DNA of 64,000 bases, from contig NZ_JAQSDL010000013.1 of NCBI RefSeq assembly GCF_029945895.1, positions 19,650 through 83,649 of the forward strand, given 5' to 3'. This DNA comes from Polaromonas sp. Lineage in GTDB: Bacteria; Pseudomonadota; Gammaproteobacteria; Burkholderiales; Burkholderiaceae_C. The notes beneath the pieces are model-generated. The model worked only from the letters and a program-made list of their open reading frames with translations. It made no database searches and was not told where the DNA came from. The position numbers and the translations under genes are program-made. Numbering within the stretch: the first letter of the stretch is position 1; the number at the start of each line of letters is the position of its first letter. Of the stretch, positions 1 through 7,440 are shown piece by piece.

Positions 1-171
1 GCCGTCATGATTCCCCATCAGGTGCTGGCGCAGGCTTTCATCATGCAGCACCTGTCGGTGCTGTTCATGCCTGTGCTGTATATCTGCATGGGTGCCGTCT
101 TTGACGCGTTGGTGTTTGTCGCCCTGTACTCCTGGGCTGTCAGCGGCGCGCCGCCAGACGCCACGGTCTGA
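1..171 (+). CDS. C-terminal end of a small membrane protein (partial)
   Basis: Frame 1 is open from the window edge to a TGA at 169-171, giving the last 56 residues of a protein that starts outside. The visible part is hydrophobic (stretches such as VLFMPVLYICMGAVFDALV), fitting one or two membrane helices, and ends in a short polar tail SGAPPDATV. The protein family cannot be named from this fragment. The next gene runs on the opposite strand and converges on it. Confidence 0.5.
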   Translation, partial: AVMIPHQVLAQAFIMQHLSVLFMPVLYICMGAVFDALVFVALYSWAVSGAPPDATV

Positions 172-198
172 TCTGACCCGGGCGGATCTGCACGCAGT

Positions 199-648
199 TC
201 AATAACGCACGCTGCAGACTTCCAGGGCATTGAGACCGCGGTCGGTGATGAGGTGGCCGCCTTCGCCGTCATCGGCCAGGAAACCGTGTTTTTTCAGTGA
301 GGCGACGGTTTTGAGCCCGTGGGCACGGGTTTTGTGGGGCTGCGGCTGCTTGCGCTCGCTGGGCGGCAAGGCGACGATCCTGAATCCGTAGCGCGCGTCT
401 TCCAGGCACTCGTACTGCTTGTAGGTGAGTATTTTCACCGGCAGGGCGCCGGTGGTGGTGCCGCTCCACTCAAACTCGGGCGGCGCATAACTGACCCGGT
501 AGGTGCTGTCATCCAGCGTGCTGCTCTGCGGCTCCGCCTGCCGGCCGGCTGCCGGCGAGCCGGTCTCCCGACGTTTCATGGCGCGGTAGATGCCCCAGCC
601 AAGCAGCCCCAGCACGATCACCCCCACGAGCAAGACAACAAACTCCAC
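199..648 (-). CDS. Membrane-anchored protein with possible winged-helix-like tail, function unknown
   Basis: The best start is a GTG at 646-648 just behind AAAGGGGAG; the spacing is short, so a TTG slightly downstream is possible. The 149-residue product has one N-terminal helix (VVLLVGVIVLGLLGWGIY) followed by KRR, so the rest should be cytoplasmic. A polar linker leads to a C-terminal part with KTVASLKKHGFLADD and LITDRGLNALE, which resembles the recognition-helix and wing region of winged-helix proteins; that is a weak inference. No family is recognised. The reading frame stays open further upstream to 1074, but that extension overlaps another gene and looks non-coding. Confidence 0.55.
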   Translation of the reverse strand: MEFVVLLVGVIVLGLLGWGIYRAMKRRETGSPAAGRQAEPQSSTLDDSTYRVSYAPPEFEWSGTTTGALPVKILTYKQYECLEDARYGFRIVALPPSERKQPQPHKTRAHGLKTVASLKKHGFLADDGEGGHLITDRGLNALEVCSVRY

Positions 649-712
649 AAACTCCCCTTTTCTGGCAACTGGTGTAATTATCCGTACAAAGCGCGCGGTC
701 GGGCCGGCGTGC

Positions 713-1024
713 TCATCTGTCCTGAATCTCCAGTTCAAAATGGGCATCGCCCATGTAGCGTTCGGCGCCAAAGGCCGCTTGCGTGGCCGCCAGTTCGGCG
801 GCTTCCCACTGGTCTGCCAGCAACTGCTCCGCCGGCGCCAGGTCCCAGGGCCGGTTCTGCTCCCCATGAATCTGCAGCAAGCGCAGGTAGGCGCGGTAAA
901 CGGGTGCCACCAGACTGGCATCACCGAGCGAGGCCTCAAGCGCGCCTCGAAACCGCTGCGCTGCGCTGGCGCGTTCGGTGTCGCAGACATCCTCGCTGTG
1001 AAAAATCCTGACCGTGTAATGCAT
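713..1024 (-). CDS. Conserved small protein of unknown function
   Basis: A 103-residue product starting MHYTVRIFHSEDV. It is mostly helical in appearance, with alanine- and leucine-rich segments (RGALEASLGDASLVAPVYRA, AEQLLADQWEAAELAATQA) and an acidic C-terminus. There is no signal peptide, membrane helix or recognisable catalytic motif. It lies upstream of the membrane-anchored gene on the same strand with a gap of about 64 nt, so the two could share a transcript. I do not recognise the family. Confidence 0.55.
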   Translation of the reverse strand: MHYTVRIFHSEDVCDTERASAAQRFRGALEASLGDASLVAPVYRAYLRLLQIHGEQNRPWDLAPAEQLLADQWEAAELAATQAAFGAERYMGDAHFELEIQDR

Positions 1025-1143
1025 GGTCCCAGTCTACAAGCTCGCGGCCCGTACCCGGTTATTTCGTTACTCATCTTGCATTAGCAGTGGAGACTTTTCA
1101 AAGTGCTCTCCGTACCATCGGGTCCTTTTGAAGGAAATCCCAG

Positions 1144-1695
1144 ATGGCACTGCAATCACCGTTCTTCGGCAAACGCGACAATGAGTCTTCCGGTCTGCGT
1201 CATGGCAACCCCAACCCCAATCCCTACGCAAACAGTCCTGCGGCAACCAACGTCTCGAACAGCGCGCCCGCCGCCGCTGTGACCGCAGCAAGCAGCGCGC
1301 CGGCTGCCGCCGCTACCCGCGAGAGTGGCGGCAGCAAGCTGACGGTCGGCCCCAACATCAAGCTCAAGGGCGTCGAGATCACTGACTGCGACACCCTGGT
1401 GGTGGAAGGACTGGTGGAGGCCACCATGGATTCGCGCGTGATGCAGATCTCCGAGCACGGCGAGTTCAAGGGTTCGGCCGAGATCGACATCGCCGAAATC
1501 CATGGTGCGTTTGACGGCAACCTGACGGTGCGCCAGAAGCTCGTGATTTATGCCACCGGCAAGGTCACCGGCAAGATCCGTTATGGCAAGCTGGTGATCG
1601 AAGAGGGTGGTCAACTCGCCGGCGAAATCCTGTTTGGCGCCGTGACCAACACGAAAACCGCATTGGCTGGAAAGCCGGGCCTTCAGGTCGCCTGA
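1144..1695 (+). CDS. Bactofilin-family polymer-forming cytoskeletal protein
   Basis: The 183-residue protein has the bactofilin layout: a flexible N-terminal tail (about residues 1-60, rich in Asn, Pro and Ala), then a central domain of about 110 residues beginning LTVGPNIKLKGVEITDCDTL. That domain carries the regular short beta-strand repeats of the family, with GEFKGSAEIDIAEIHGAFDG and KVTGKIRYGKLVIEEGGQL. Bactofilins polymerise without nucleotide and act in cell shape, polarity or envelope organisation. A Shine-Dalgarno AAGGAA sits about 7 nt before the ATG. No M23 peptidase gene, a frequent partner, is adjacent, so the specific role here is unknown. Confidence 0.9.
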   Translation: MALQSPFFGKRDNESSGLRHGNPNPNPYANSPAATNVSNSAPAAAVTAASSAPAAAATRESGGSKLTVGPNIKLKGVEITDCDTLVVEGLVEATMDSRVMQISEHGEFKGSAEIDIAEIHGAFDGNLTVRQKLVIYATGKVTGKIRYGKLVIEEGGQLAGEILFGAVTNTKTALAGKPGLQVA

Positions 1696-1765
1696 GTTTT
1701 CAGCGCTGCGCACGCTGTCACCGAGTTGACGACAGCGGCGCGTCGTGCGGGCGCAAAATGCGCCG

Positions 1766-3583
1766 ATGTCCGCGGTTCACTCCCCCCTTCAAGCCCAGGT
1801 TGTTCAATGGCAGGTCGAGCCCGGCGCAGCCGTGCAGGCCGGGGACCTGCTGGTGATTCTTGAAGCCATGAAGATGGAGCATGAAGTGCGGGCGGCCGTG
1901 GCCGGCCGCGTCGGCGAAGTTTTTTTTGCCGAGGGCGAGCTCGTGGAAGCGGGCGCGCTGCTCGCGCGTATCGAACCCGCACAGGCCGTGGCGCAGCCTG
2001 TGCCAGTCCAAGCACCATCCCCTACGTCTGATGGTGTGCGCGCTGACCTGCAGCGCACCCTGAATCGTCATGCGCCCACGCAGGACGCCAGCCGGCCCGA
2101 AGCGGTGGCGCGGCGACACGCCCTGGGCCTGCGCACCGCGCGCGAGAACATCACCGACCTGTGCGACGCGGACTCTTTCATGGAATACGGCGCATTGGCC
2201 GTCGCGGCGCAGCGCAGCCGCCGCAGTGAAGAAGACCTGGTCAGGAACACCCCGGCCGACGGCATGGTCACCGGCATCGGCAGCATCAACGGCGCCCTGT
2301 TCGGCCCGCGGGCAAGCCGGGCCGTGGTGATGGCCTACGACGCCACCGTGCTGGCCGGCACGCAGGGCATGCGCAACCACCAGAAAACAGACCGCATGCT
2401 GGGCATCGCCTTGCAGAACAAGCTGCCGGTGGTGCTGTTTGCCGAAGGCGGTGGCGGACGTCCCGGGGACACCGACATGCCCATCGTTGCCGGCCTGCAT
2501 GTCGGCACCTTTGCGAGTTTTGCCCGACTCAATGGCCGGGTGCCGGTGATCGGGATGGTGGCGGGTCGCTGTTTTGCCGGCAATGCAGCATTGCTGGGCT
2601 GCTGCGACGTGATCATTGCCACCCGGGGCAGCAACATCGGCATGGGTGGCCCGGCGATGGTCGAGGGCGGTGGCCTCGGCGTGTTCAAACCCGAGCAGAT
2701 CGGGCCGGCCGGCGTGCAGCACGGCAATGGCGTCATCGACGTGCTGGTGGACGACGAAACCCGGGCGGTGGCGGCGGCTCGGCACTATCTGTCCTTTTTT
2801 CAGGGTGCCCTGCAGGCGTTCACTGCGCCCGATGCCCTGGCCTTGCGCGAGCTGGTGCCCGAGAACCGCTTGCGCGTGTACGACACGCGGGCGGTGATCG
2901 ACGGTATCGCCGACGCGGGCAGCGTGCTGGCGCTGCGCACCGGCTTTGGGCAAGGCATTCACACCGCGCTGGCGCGTATCGAGGGGCGGCCTGTGGGCAT
3001 TCTGGCCAACAACCCGCTGCACCTGGGCGGCGCCATCGACGCCGATGCGGCCGACAAGGCCGCGCGTTTCATGCAGCTGTGCAATGCACATGGCCTGCCG
3101 CTGGTCAGCCTGGTGGACACCCCGGGTTTCATGGTCGGCCCGCAGACCGAGGCGCAGGCGCAGGTGCGCCATGTGAGCCGCCTGTTCATTGCCGCCGCGC
3201 ATCTGCGGGTGCCGTTTTTCAGTGTGGTGCTGCGCAAGGGCTACGGGCTGGGCGCCATGGCCATGACGGCCGGCAGTTTTCACGCGCCGGCTTTCAACGT
3301 GGCCTGGCCCACCGGCGAATTCGGCGCCATGGGGCTGGAGGGGGCGGTGAAACTCGGCTACCGCAAGGAACTGGAGGCGCAGCCCGAAGGTCCGCAGCGT
3401 GAGGCCTTGTACGAGACCCTGGTGGCGCAGCAGTATGACAAGGGCGGCGCACTCAACATGGCGACCACGCTGGAAATCGATGCGGTGATTGATCCGGCGC
3501 AGACGCGCGACTGGCTGGTGCGCGGCCTGCAGTCGGCGCAGATCCGGCCCGCAGACGGCGGAGTGGCCATCGACGCCTGGTGA
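1766..3583 (+). CDS. Biotin carboxyl carrier / carboxyltransferase fusion protein (acyl-CoA carboxylase type)
   Basis: Residues 1-75 form a biotinyl domain with the biotinylation motif EAMKMEHEV (Lys36 counted from this ATG). The rest is a full carboxyltransferase of the acetyl/propionyl-CoA carboxylase beta type: the N-terminal half has the GGGGRPGD and MGGPAMVEGGGLG loops, and the C-terminal half has ANNPLHLGGAIDADAADKA, VDTPGFMVG and WPTGEFGAMGLEGAVKLGY. It should move carboxyl from biotin to an acyl-CoA. No biotin carboxylase is nearby, so that subunit must come from elsewhere. An in-frame GTG at 1745 is an alternative start; no clear Shine-Dalgarno supports either. The acyl-CoA substrate cannot be told from sequence. 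Confidence 0.85.
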   Translation: MSAVHSPLQAQVVQWQVEPGAAVQAGDLLVILEAMKMEHEVRAAVAGRVGEVFFAEGELVEAGALLARIEPAQAVAQPVPVQAPSPTSDGVRADLQRTLNRHAPTQDASRPEAVARRHALGLRTARENITDLCDADSFMEYGALAVAAQRSRRSEEDLVRNTPADGMVTGIGSINGALFGPRASRAVVMAYDATVLAGTQGMRNHQKTDRMLGIALQNKLPVVLFAEGGGGRPGDTDMPIVAGLHVGTFASFARLNGRVPVIGMVAGRCFAGNAALLGCCDVIIATRGSNIGMGGPAMVEGGGLGVFKPEQIGPAGVQHGNGVIDVLVDDETRAVAAARHYLSFFQGALQAFTAPDALALRELVPENRLRVYDTRAVIDGIADAGSVLALRTGFGQGIHTALARIEGRPVGILANNPLHLGGAIDADAADKAARFMQLCNAHGLPLVSLVDTPGFMVGPQTEAQAQVRHVSRLFIAAAHLRVPFFSVVLRKGYGLGAMAMTAGSFHAPAFNVAWPTGEFGAMGLEGAVKLGYRKELEAQPEGPQREALYETLVAQQYDKGGALNMATTLEIDAVIDPAQTRDWLVRGLQSAQIRPADGGVAIDAW

Positions 3584-3587
3584 ATGC

Positions 3588-4313
3588 CTAAAAAAGCCGG
3601 AACAGCAGGGGCAGCAGCAGCGAGGCCAGCACCACCTGCAGCCCCAGCGCCAGGCCGGCGTAAGCCCCGGCATCGGCGTTGACCTGCAGCGCGCGGGCGG
3701 CGCCTATCCCGTGTGAGGCGGTGCCGAGCGCGAAGCCGCGCGCCGTCCAGCCGGCCGCATCCAGCGGAATCCCGAAGGCATCAAACAGGTATTTGCCGCT
3801 GAGCGCACCGACCAGGCCGGTGATGACCGCGAACACCGCCGCCAGTGCCGGAATGCCGCCAATTTTTTCGGCAATACCCATGGCCACCGGCGCGGTGACG
3901 GACTTGGGTGCCAGTGACAGCACCACCTCCAGGGGCAGCCCGACGGCCCAGCCCAGCGCGAGTGCCGAGCCGCTGGCCGCGATGCCGCCGGCCAGGGCTG
4001 CCAGCAGCAGGCTGCCCCAGCGCTGGCGCAACTCGGCGCGGCGTTGCCACAGCGGCCAGGCCAGCGCCACCACGGCCGGGCCGAGCAGAAAATGGATGAA
4101 CTGCGCGCCGGCGAAATAGGTCGGGTAAGAGACACCGGTGGCCAGCAACACCGCCGCAATCACCAGCACGGTCCAGAGCACCGGGTTGGCCCAGGGCGCC
4201 TGCCGCAGGCGTGCGTAAATGGCCTGAGCCAGCACATAGACCACCAGCGTGGCCGTCAGGCCGAACAGCGGCGTGGCGGAAAGGTAGACCCAGAGTTCAA
4301 CGAATTTCGGCAT
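3588..4313 (-). CDS. LrgB/CidB-family membrane protein
   Basis: About 241 residues from the ATG giving MPKFVELWVYL. The protein is almost entirely hydrophobic helices and carries LrgB family features such as LLGPAVVALAWPLW, LALAPKSVTAP-like text (here LSLAPKSVTAPVAMGIAEK) and ASHGIGAARAL near the C-terminus. LrgB works with LrgA in the inner membrane. The pair was first linked to murein hydrolase control, and relatives transport pyruvate, with the plant homologue PLGG1 moving glycolate and glycerate. Its start overlaps the end of the LrgA gene by 17 nt, so the two are translationally linked. An upstream in-frame ATG at 4331 would lengthen the overlap. Confidence 0.88.
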   Translation of the reverse strand: MPKFVELWVYLSATPLFGLTATLVVYVLAQAIYARLRQAPWANPVLWTVLVIAAVLLATGVSYPTYFAGAQFIHFLLGPAVVALAWPLWQRRAELRQRWGSLLLAALAGGIAASGSALALGWAVGLPLEVVLSLAPKSVTAPVAMGIAEKIGGIPALAAVFAVITGLVGALSGKYLFDAFGIPLDAAGWTARGFALGTASHGIGAARALQVNADAGAYAGLALGLQVVLASLLLPLLFRLF

Positions 4314-4650
4314 GTTTGCGCCACAGGACATGCAGGGTCAGCACCGTCACGGCCAGCCCGATCAGGGTGGACAGAACAATCACCAGCAACATGCGGCCGC
4401 CATACTGGCTGACCAGGCTCAGGTGGGTCATGACACCAACACCCACCGGCACAAACAGCAGCGAGAGGTGCGTCAGCAGAAAATCCGCGCAGGCTGCCAC
4501 CGGCTCGCGCACCAGCGGCCAGCGCAGCGCGACCAGCAGCAGCATCATGCCGATGACCGGGCCGGGGAAAGGCAGCGACAGGCCGCGCGAGAGCAGTTCG
4601 CCGATGGACTGCAACAACAGCAGCCAGGCCAGGCCGCGCAGGCCTGTCAT
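4297..4650 (-). CDS. LrgA/CidA-family membrane protein
   Basis: A 117-residue protein with four predicted membrane helices and the family hallmark PFPGPVIGMMLLL near residue 30, followed by LLTHLSLLFVPVGVGVMTHL. It is the small holin-like partner of LrgB, which overlaps its 3' end. Together they form an inner-membrane complex. The nearest upstream gene on the same strand, about 100 nt away, is glycolate oxidase glcD, which suggests a role in moving glycolate or a related 2-hydroxy/2-oxo acid rather than in lysis. That link rests on context and on the PLGG1 precedent. Confidence 0.87.
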   Translation of the reverse strand: MTGLRGLAWLLLLQSIGELLSRGLSLPFPGPVIGMMLLLVALRWPLVREPVAACADFLLTHLSLLFVPVGVGVMTHLSLVSQYGGRMLLVIVLSTLIGLAVTVLTLHVLWRKHAEIR

Positions 4651-4705
4651 GGCGACCGCAGCGCCGGGCCGCCCCAGGCAAGGTCAACCCCCTGTTTGTT
4701 GTGCA

Positions 4706-4752
4706 AGGGGCAGCGTACCGCCGCAGGCACACGCAGTGAAGAGCGTGGGGGC
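4706..4752 (-). repeat. Dispersed 3'-end repeat, copy A (after glcD)
   Basis: This stretch shares GGGGCAGCGTA, ACACGCAGTGA and AGCGTGGGGGC, in the same order, with a stretch directly after purU (7396-7436). Copy A starts 1 nt beyond the glcD stop codon. Read along the minus strand it continues into GCCCC...GGGGG, which can pair as a hairpin, so it may serve as a transcription end or mRNA 3' stabiliser. Confidence 0.6.
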
Positions 4753-4753
4753 A

Positions 4754-6256
4754 TCAATATCGCGGGAGGTCGGGATGGGCGATCTTGCCGCCGCGCACCA
4801 GCATTTTTCCGTACTCGGCGCAGCGCTGCAGCGTCGGAATCACCTTGCCGGGGTTGAGCAAACCCAGTGGGTCAAAGGCGCGCTTGACGCCGAACATCTG
4901 CTCGTTCTCGCTGGCGGAGAACTGCACGCACATGGAGTTGAGTTTTTCGACACCCACGCCGTGTTCGCCGGTGACGGTGCCGCCCATGGCCACGCTGGTT
5001 TCCAGGATATCGGCACCGAACAGCTCGCAGCGGTGCAGCTGGTCGGCGTCGTTCGCGTCGAACAGGATCAAGGGGTGCAGGTTGCCGTCGCCGGCATGGA
5101 ACACATTGGCGCAGCGCAGGCCGTACTTGATTTCCATCTGCTGGATGGCCAGCAGGATGTCGGCCAGGCGCTTGCGCGGAATGGTCGAGTCCATGCACAT
5201 GTAGTCGGGGCTGATGCGGCCGCTGGCCGGGAAGGCGTTTTTGCGGCCGCTCCAGAAGCGCAGGCGTTCGGCCTCGTTCTGGCTGACCGCAATCGCGGTG
5301 GCCCCATGCCGGCGCAGCACCTCGCTCATGCGGCCGATTTCCTCCTCGACCTCTTCCGGTGTGCCATCGCTTTCACACAGCAAGATCGCCTCGGCCGTCA
5401 GGTCGTAACCGGCGTGCACGAAGTCCTCGACCGCCGCGGTCATGGGCTTGTCCATCATCTCGAGACCGGCCGGAATGATGCCGGCGGCAATCACCGCAGC
5501 CACCGCATCGCCCGCCTTGCGCAGGTCGTCGAAGCTGGCCATGATGCAGCGCGCCAGCACCGGCCTGGGCACCAGCTTGACGGTGACCTCGGTGGTGACG
5601 GCCAGCATGCCTTCGCTGCCGATGACCACCGACAGCAGGTCGTAACCGGCGCAGTCCAGTGCGTCGCTGCCGAACTCGACTTCCTCGCCTTCAATCGTGA
5701 AGCCCCGAACCTTGAGCACGTTGTGCAGGGTCAGGCCGTATTTGAGGCAATGCACGCCGCCCGAGTTTTCGGCCACGTTGCCGCCTATGGTGCAGGCGAT
5801 CTGGCTGGAAGGGTCGGGCGCGTAATACAGGCCCAGCGGCGCGGCGGCTTCGCTGATGGCCAGGTTGCGCACACCGCCCTGGACCACGGCGGTGCGGCTG
5901 GCCGCGTCCATCTTCAGGATCTTGTTGAACTTGGCCAGCGACAGGGTGACGCCCAGCTTGTGCGGCATGGCGCCGCCGGACAGGCCGGTGCCGGCGCCAC
6001 GTGCCACCACAGGGACTTGCAGCGCATGGCAGGTTTTCAGCACGGCTTGCACCTGCGCATAGGTTTCAGGCAGGGCGACCACCAGCGGCCGCTCGCGGTA
6101 GGCGGTCAAACCGTCGCATTCGTACGGCGTGGTGTCTTCACTGTTCCAGAGCAGCGCGTGGGCCGGAAGCACCGCCTGCAACGCGGCGACGACCTGCGCC
6201 TGGCGTTCGGAGCGTTCCAGCAGATGCTGCTGCCGGGGGTCGAGAGGAGCGTTCAT
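4754..6256 (-). CDS. glcD: Glycolate oxidase subunit GlcD, FAD-linked
   Basis: The 500-residue protein has the two-domain FAD-linked oxidase layout: an N-terminal FAD-binding part (about residues 55-230) with VVARGAGTGLSGGAMP and IACTIGGNVAENSGGVHCLK, then a C-terminal domain ending with HAGDGNLHPLILF and GTVTGEHGVGVEKL, the metal/FAD contacts typical of GlcD and D-lactate dehydrogenases. It oxidises glycolate (or D-lactate) to the 2-oxo acid. GlcE and GlcF, needed for the usual three-subunit enzyme, are not adjacent. It lies just upstream of the lrgA-lrgB pair on the same strand and downstream of a LysR gene. D-lactate or another 2-hydroxy acid is a possible alternative substrate. Confidence 0.85.
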   Translation of the reverse strand: MNAPLDPRQQHLLERSERQAQVVAALQAVLPAHALLWNSEDTTPYECDGLTAYRERPLVVALPETYAQVQAVLKTCHALQVPVVARGAGTGLSGGAMPHKLGVTLSLAKFNKILKMDAASRTAVVQGGVRNLAISEAAAPLGLYYAPDPSSQIACTIGGNVAENSGGVHCLKYGLTLHNVLKVRGFTIEGEEVEFGSDALDCAGYDLLSVVIGSEGMLAVTTEVTVKLVPRPVLARCIMASFDDLRKAGDAVAAVIAAGIIPAGLEMMDKPMTAAVEDFVHAGYDLTAEAILLCESDGTPEEVEEEIGRMSEVLRRHGATAIAVSQNEAERLRFWSGRKNAFPASGRISPDYMCMDSTIPRKRLADILLAIQQMEIKYGLRCANVFHAGDGNLHPLILFDANDADQLHRCELFGADILETSVAMGGTVTGEHGVGVEKLNSMCVQFSASENEQMFGVKRAFDPLGLLNPGKVIPTLQRCAEYGKMLVRGGKIAHPDLPRY

Positions 6257-6365
6257 GGGCGGCCTTCAGGGTGAAACACGGCTTGGCGCCGGGATGAATG
6301 CACTTTAATGCAAAGTGCCTGCGCGCGGCGTGAAGAAAATGGCGGGCTTTTGTGAAAACCGGAAT

Positions 6366-6420
6366 GCTATTGATTTAATAGCTGTTTGCGCTTATCCAGC
6401 AAGGACTGGAGTCATAAAAG
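6366..6420 (+). repeat. Palindromic dispersed repeat, copy 1
   Basis: The core GCTATTGATTTAATAGC (6366-6382) is a near-palindrome and is followed by a tail with TTTGCGCTTATCCAGCAAGG. The same core-plus-tail is found seven more times in this window. This copy lies in the gap between the LysR gene and glcD, about 110 nt upstream of the glcD start. Confidence 0.85.
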
Positions 6421-6445
6421 GCTTGAAGAGATGGGGCGGCAGGGC

Positions 6446-7327
6446 CTATGCCACCGACTTTTTCAGCCATTCGGCAAAGGCGGCACATTCCCAGCGGTCC
6501 ATCATGCCGGTGCGCCAGCACAGGTAGTGGGCGTGCGGGCTGGCGACATTGCGTTCGTACAGCCGCACCAGGGAGCCGTGTTCCAGCCACGGCGCGCCCA
6601 GTTTGAGGCGCACCAGCGCCACACCCATGCCGGCGGCGGCGGCGTCGCACATCAGGCCGATGTCGTTGAACTGCGAGCCATCGACCGGCTCGGACCAGTC
6701 CAGTCCATGCGCGGCAAACCAGGTGCGCCAGGGCTCCAGCGGCGAGCGCAGCAGCGCTTCCCCCTCGAGGTCTTCCGCAGTTTCAAACGGCCCGTGTTCG
6801 CGCGCATAGGCTGGCGACGCGAGCGGCGTGACTTCGTCCTTCATGAGGCAGACGTGCTCGAGGTCGGCATAACGCCCGGTGCCGAAACGCACGATCAGGT
6901 CGGCGTCCTCGGCCACCACGTCCAGCAGGGGAATCGACACCTGCAGCGTCAGGTCGATCTCGGGGTAGGCGTCGGTGAACTGGCGCAGCCGCGGGATCAG
7001 GATGGAGCGGGCAAAGGTCGGCGTGACCGCCAGGCGCAGTTTCCGTTTGCCGGGGCTGCCGCTCTGGCCGGCTGTGCCGGGAAATTTCTGCAGCGTCGCC
7101 AGGCCCTCGCGCACATGGGCCAGGTATTCGCTGCCTTCGGTGGTCAGCGAGAAATCGGCCCGGCCGAACAGCTTGGTACCAATGATCTGTTCGAGTTGCT
7201 TGACCCGGTGGCTGACGGCGCTCGGGGTGACATTGAGTTCTTCCGCTGCCTGCGTGACGCTGCGCAGCCGCGCCAGCGTCTCAAAGGTCAGCAGGCACTG
7301 GATGGGCGGGATGCGGGCGGCGGTCAT
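6446..7327 (-). CDS. LysR-type regulator, GcvA-like subgroup
   Basis: The 293-residue protein begins with a LysR winged helix-turn-helix (about residues 10-68, core SVTQAAEELNVTPSAVSHRV) and continues into a periplasmic-binding-fold effector domain. The conserved ends RIPPIQCLLTFETLARL and the C-terminal WRTGMMDRWECAAFAEWL place it in the GcvA-like group. The effector is not known. It is transcribed toward glcD with about 190 nt between them, a gap filled partly by a palindromic repeat, so control of glcD is possible but unproven. No glycine cleavage genes are present, so the name gcvA is not used. Confidence 0.87.
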   Translation of the reverse strand: MTAARIPPIQCLLTFETLARLRSVTQAAEELNVTPSAVSHRVKQLEQIIGTKLFGRADFSLTTEGSEYLAHVREGLATLQKFPGTAGQSGSPGKRKLRLAVTPTFARSILIPRLRQFTDAYPEIDLTLQVSIPLLDVVAEDADLIVRFGTGRYADLEHVCLMKDEVTPLASPAYAREHGPFETAEDLEGEALLRSPLEPWRTWFAAHGLDWSEPVDGSQFNDIGLMCDAAAAGMGVALVRLKLGAPWLEHGSLVRLYERNVASPHAHYLCWRTGMMDRWECAAFAEWLKKSVA

Positions 7328-7395
7328 ATGGCCGTGTCTTTACCAGCAGGGGCCGCGGGTCCGGCTCTGCCGGCCCGCAGGCGCAGCGGCCCCCT

Positions 7396-7436
7396 CGGGG
7401 GGCAGCGTAGTACACGCAGTGACAAGCGTGGGGGCC
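7396..7436 (-). repeat. Dispersed 3'-end repeat, copy B (after purU)
   Basis: It carries GGGGGGCAGCGTAG, TACACGCAGTGACAAGCGTG and GGGGCC, matching copy A at 4706-4752 apart from a 5-6 nt difference in the middle. It begins 4 nt past the purU stop codon. On the minus strand the adjoining GCCCCCCGAGGGGGCC is a compact hairpin. A divergent relative with the same ends is seen at about 17335-17420. Confidence 0.6.
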
Positions 7437-7440
7437 ATGT

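Noticed and set aside
199..1074. 291-codon frame read as a single gene
   Set aside because: Its N-terminal half overlaps the small gene at 713-1024 in another frame and looks non-coding; only the part from 648 downward is kept.
1718..3673. 651-codon open frame on the minus strand opposite the carboxyltransferase
   Set aside because: It is the antisense shadow of a GC-rich gene; the product is His/Gln/Arg-rich with no domain, while the plus-strand frame has clear catalytic motifs.
4211..6274. 687-codon plus-strand frame opposite glcD
   Set aside because: Shadow frame of glcD and lrgA; composition is unnatural and glcD motifs are on the minus strand.
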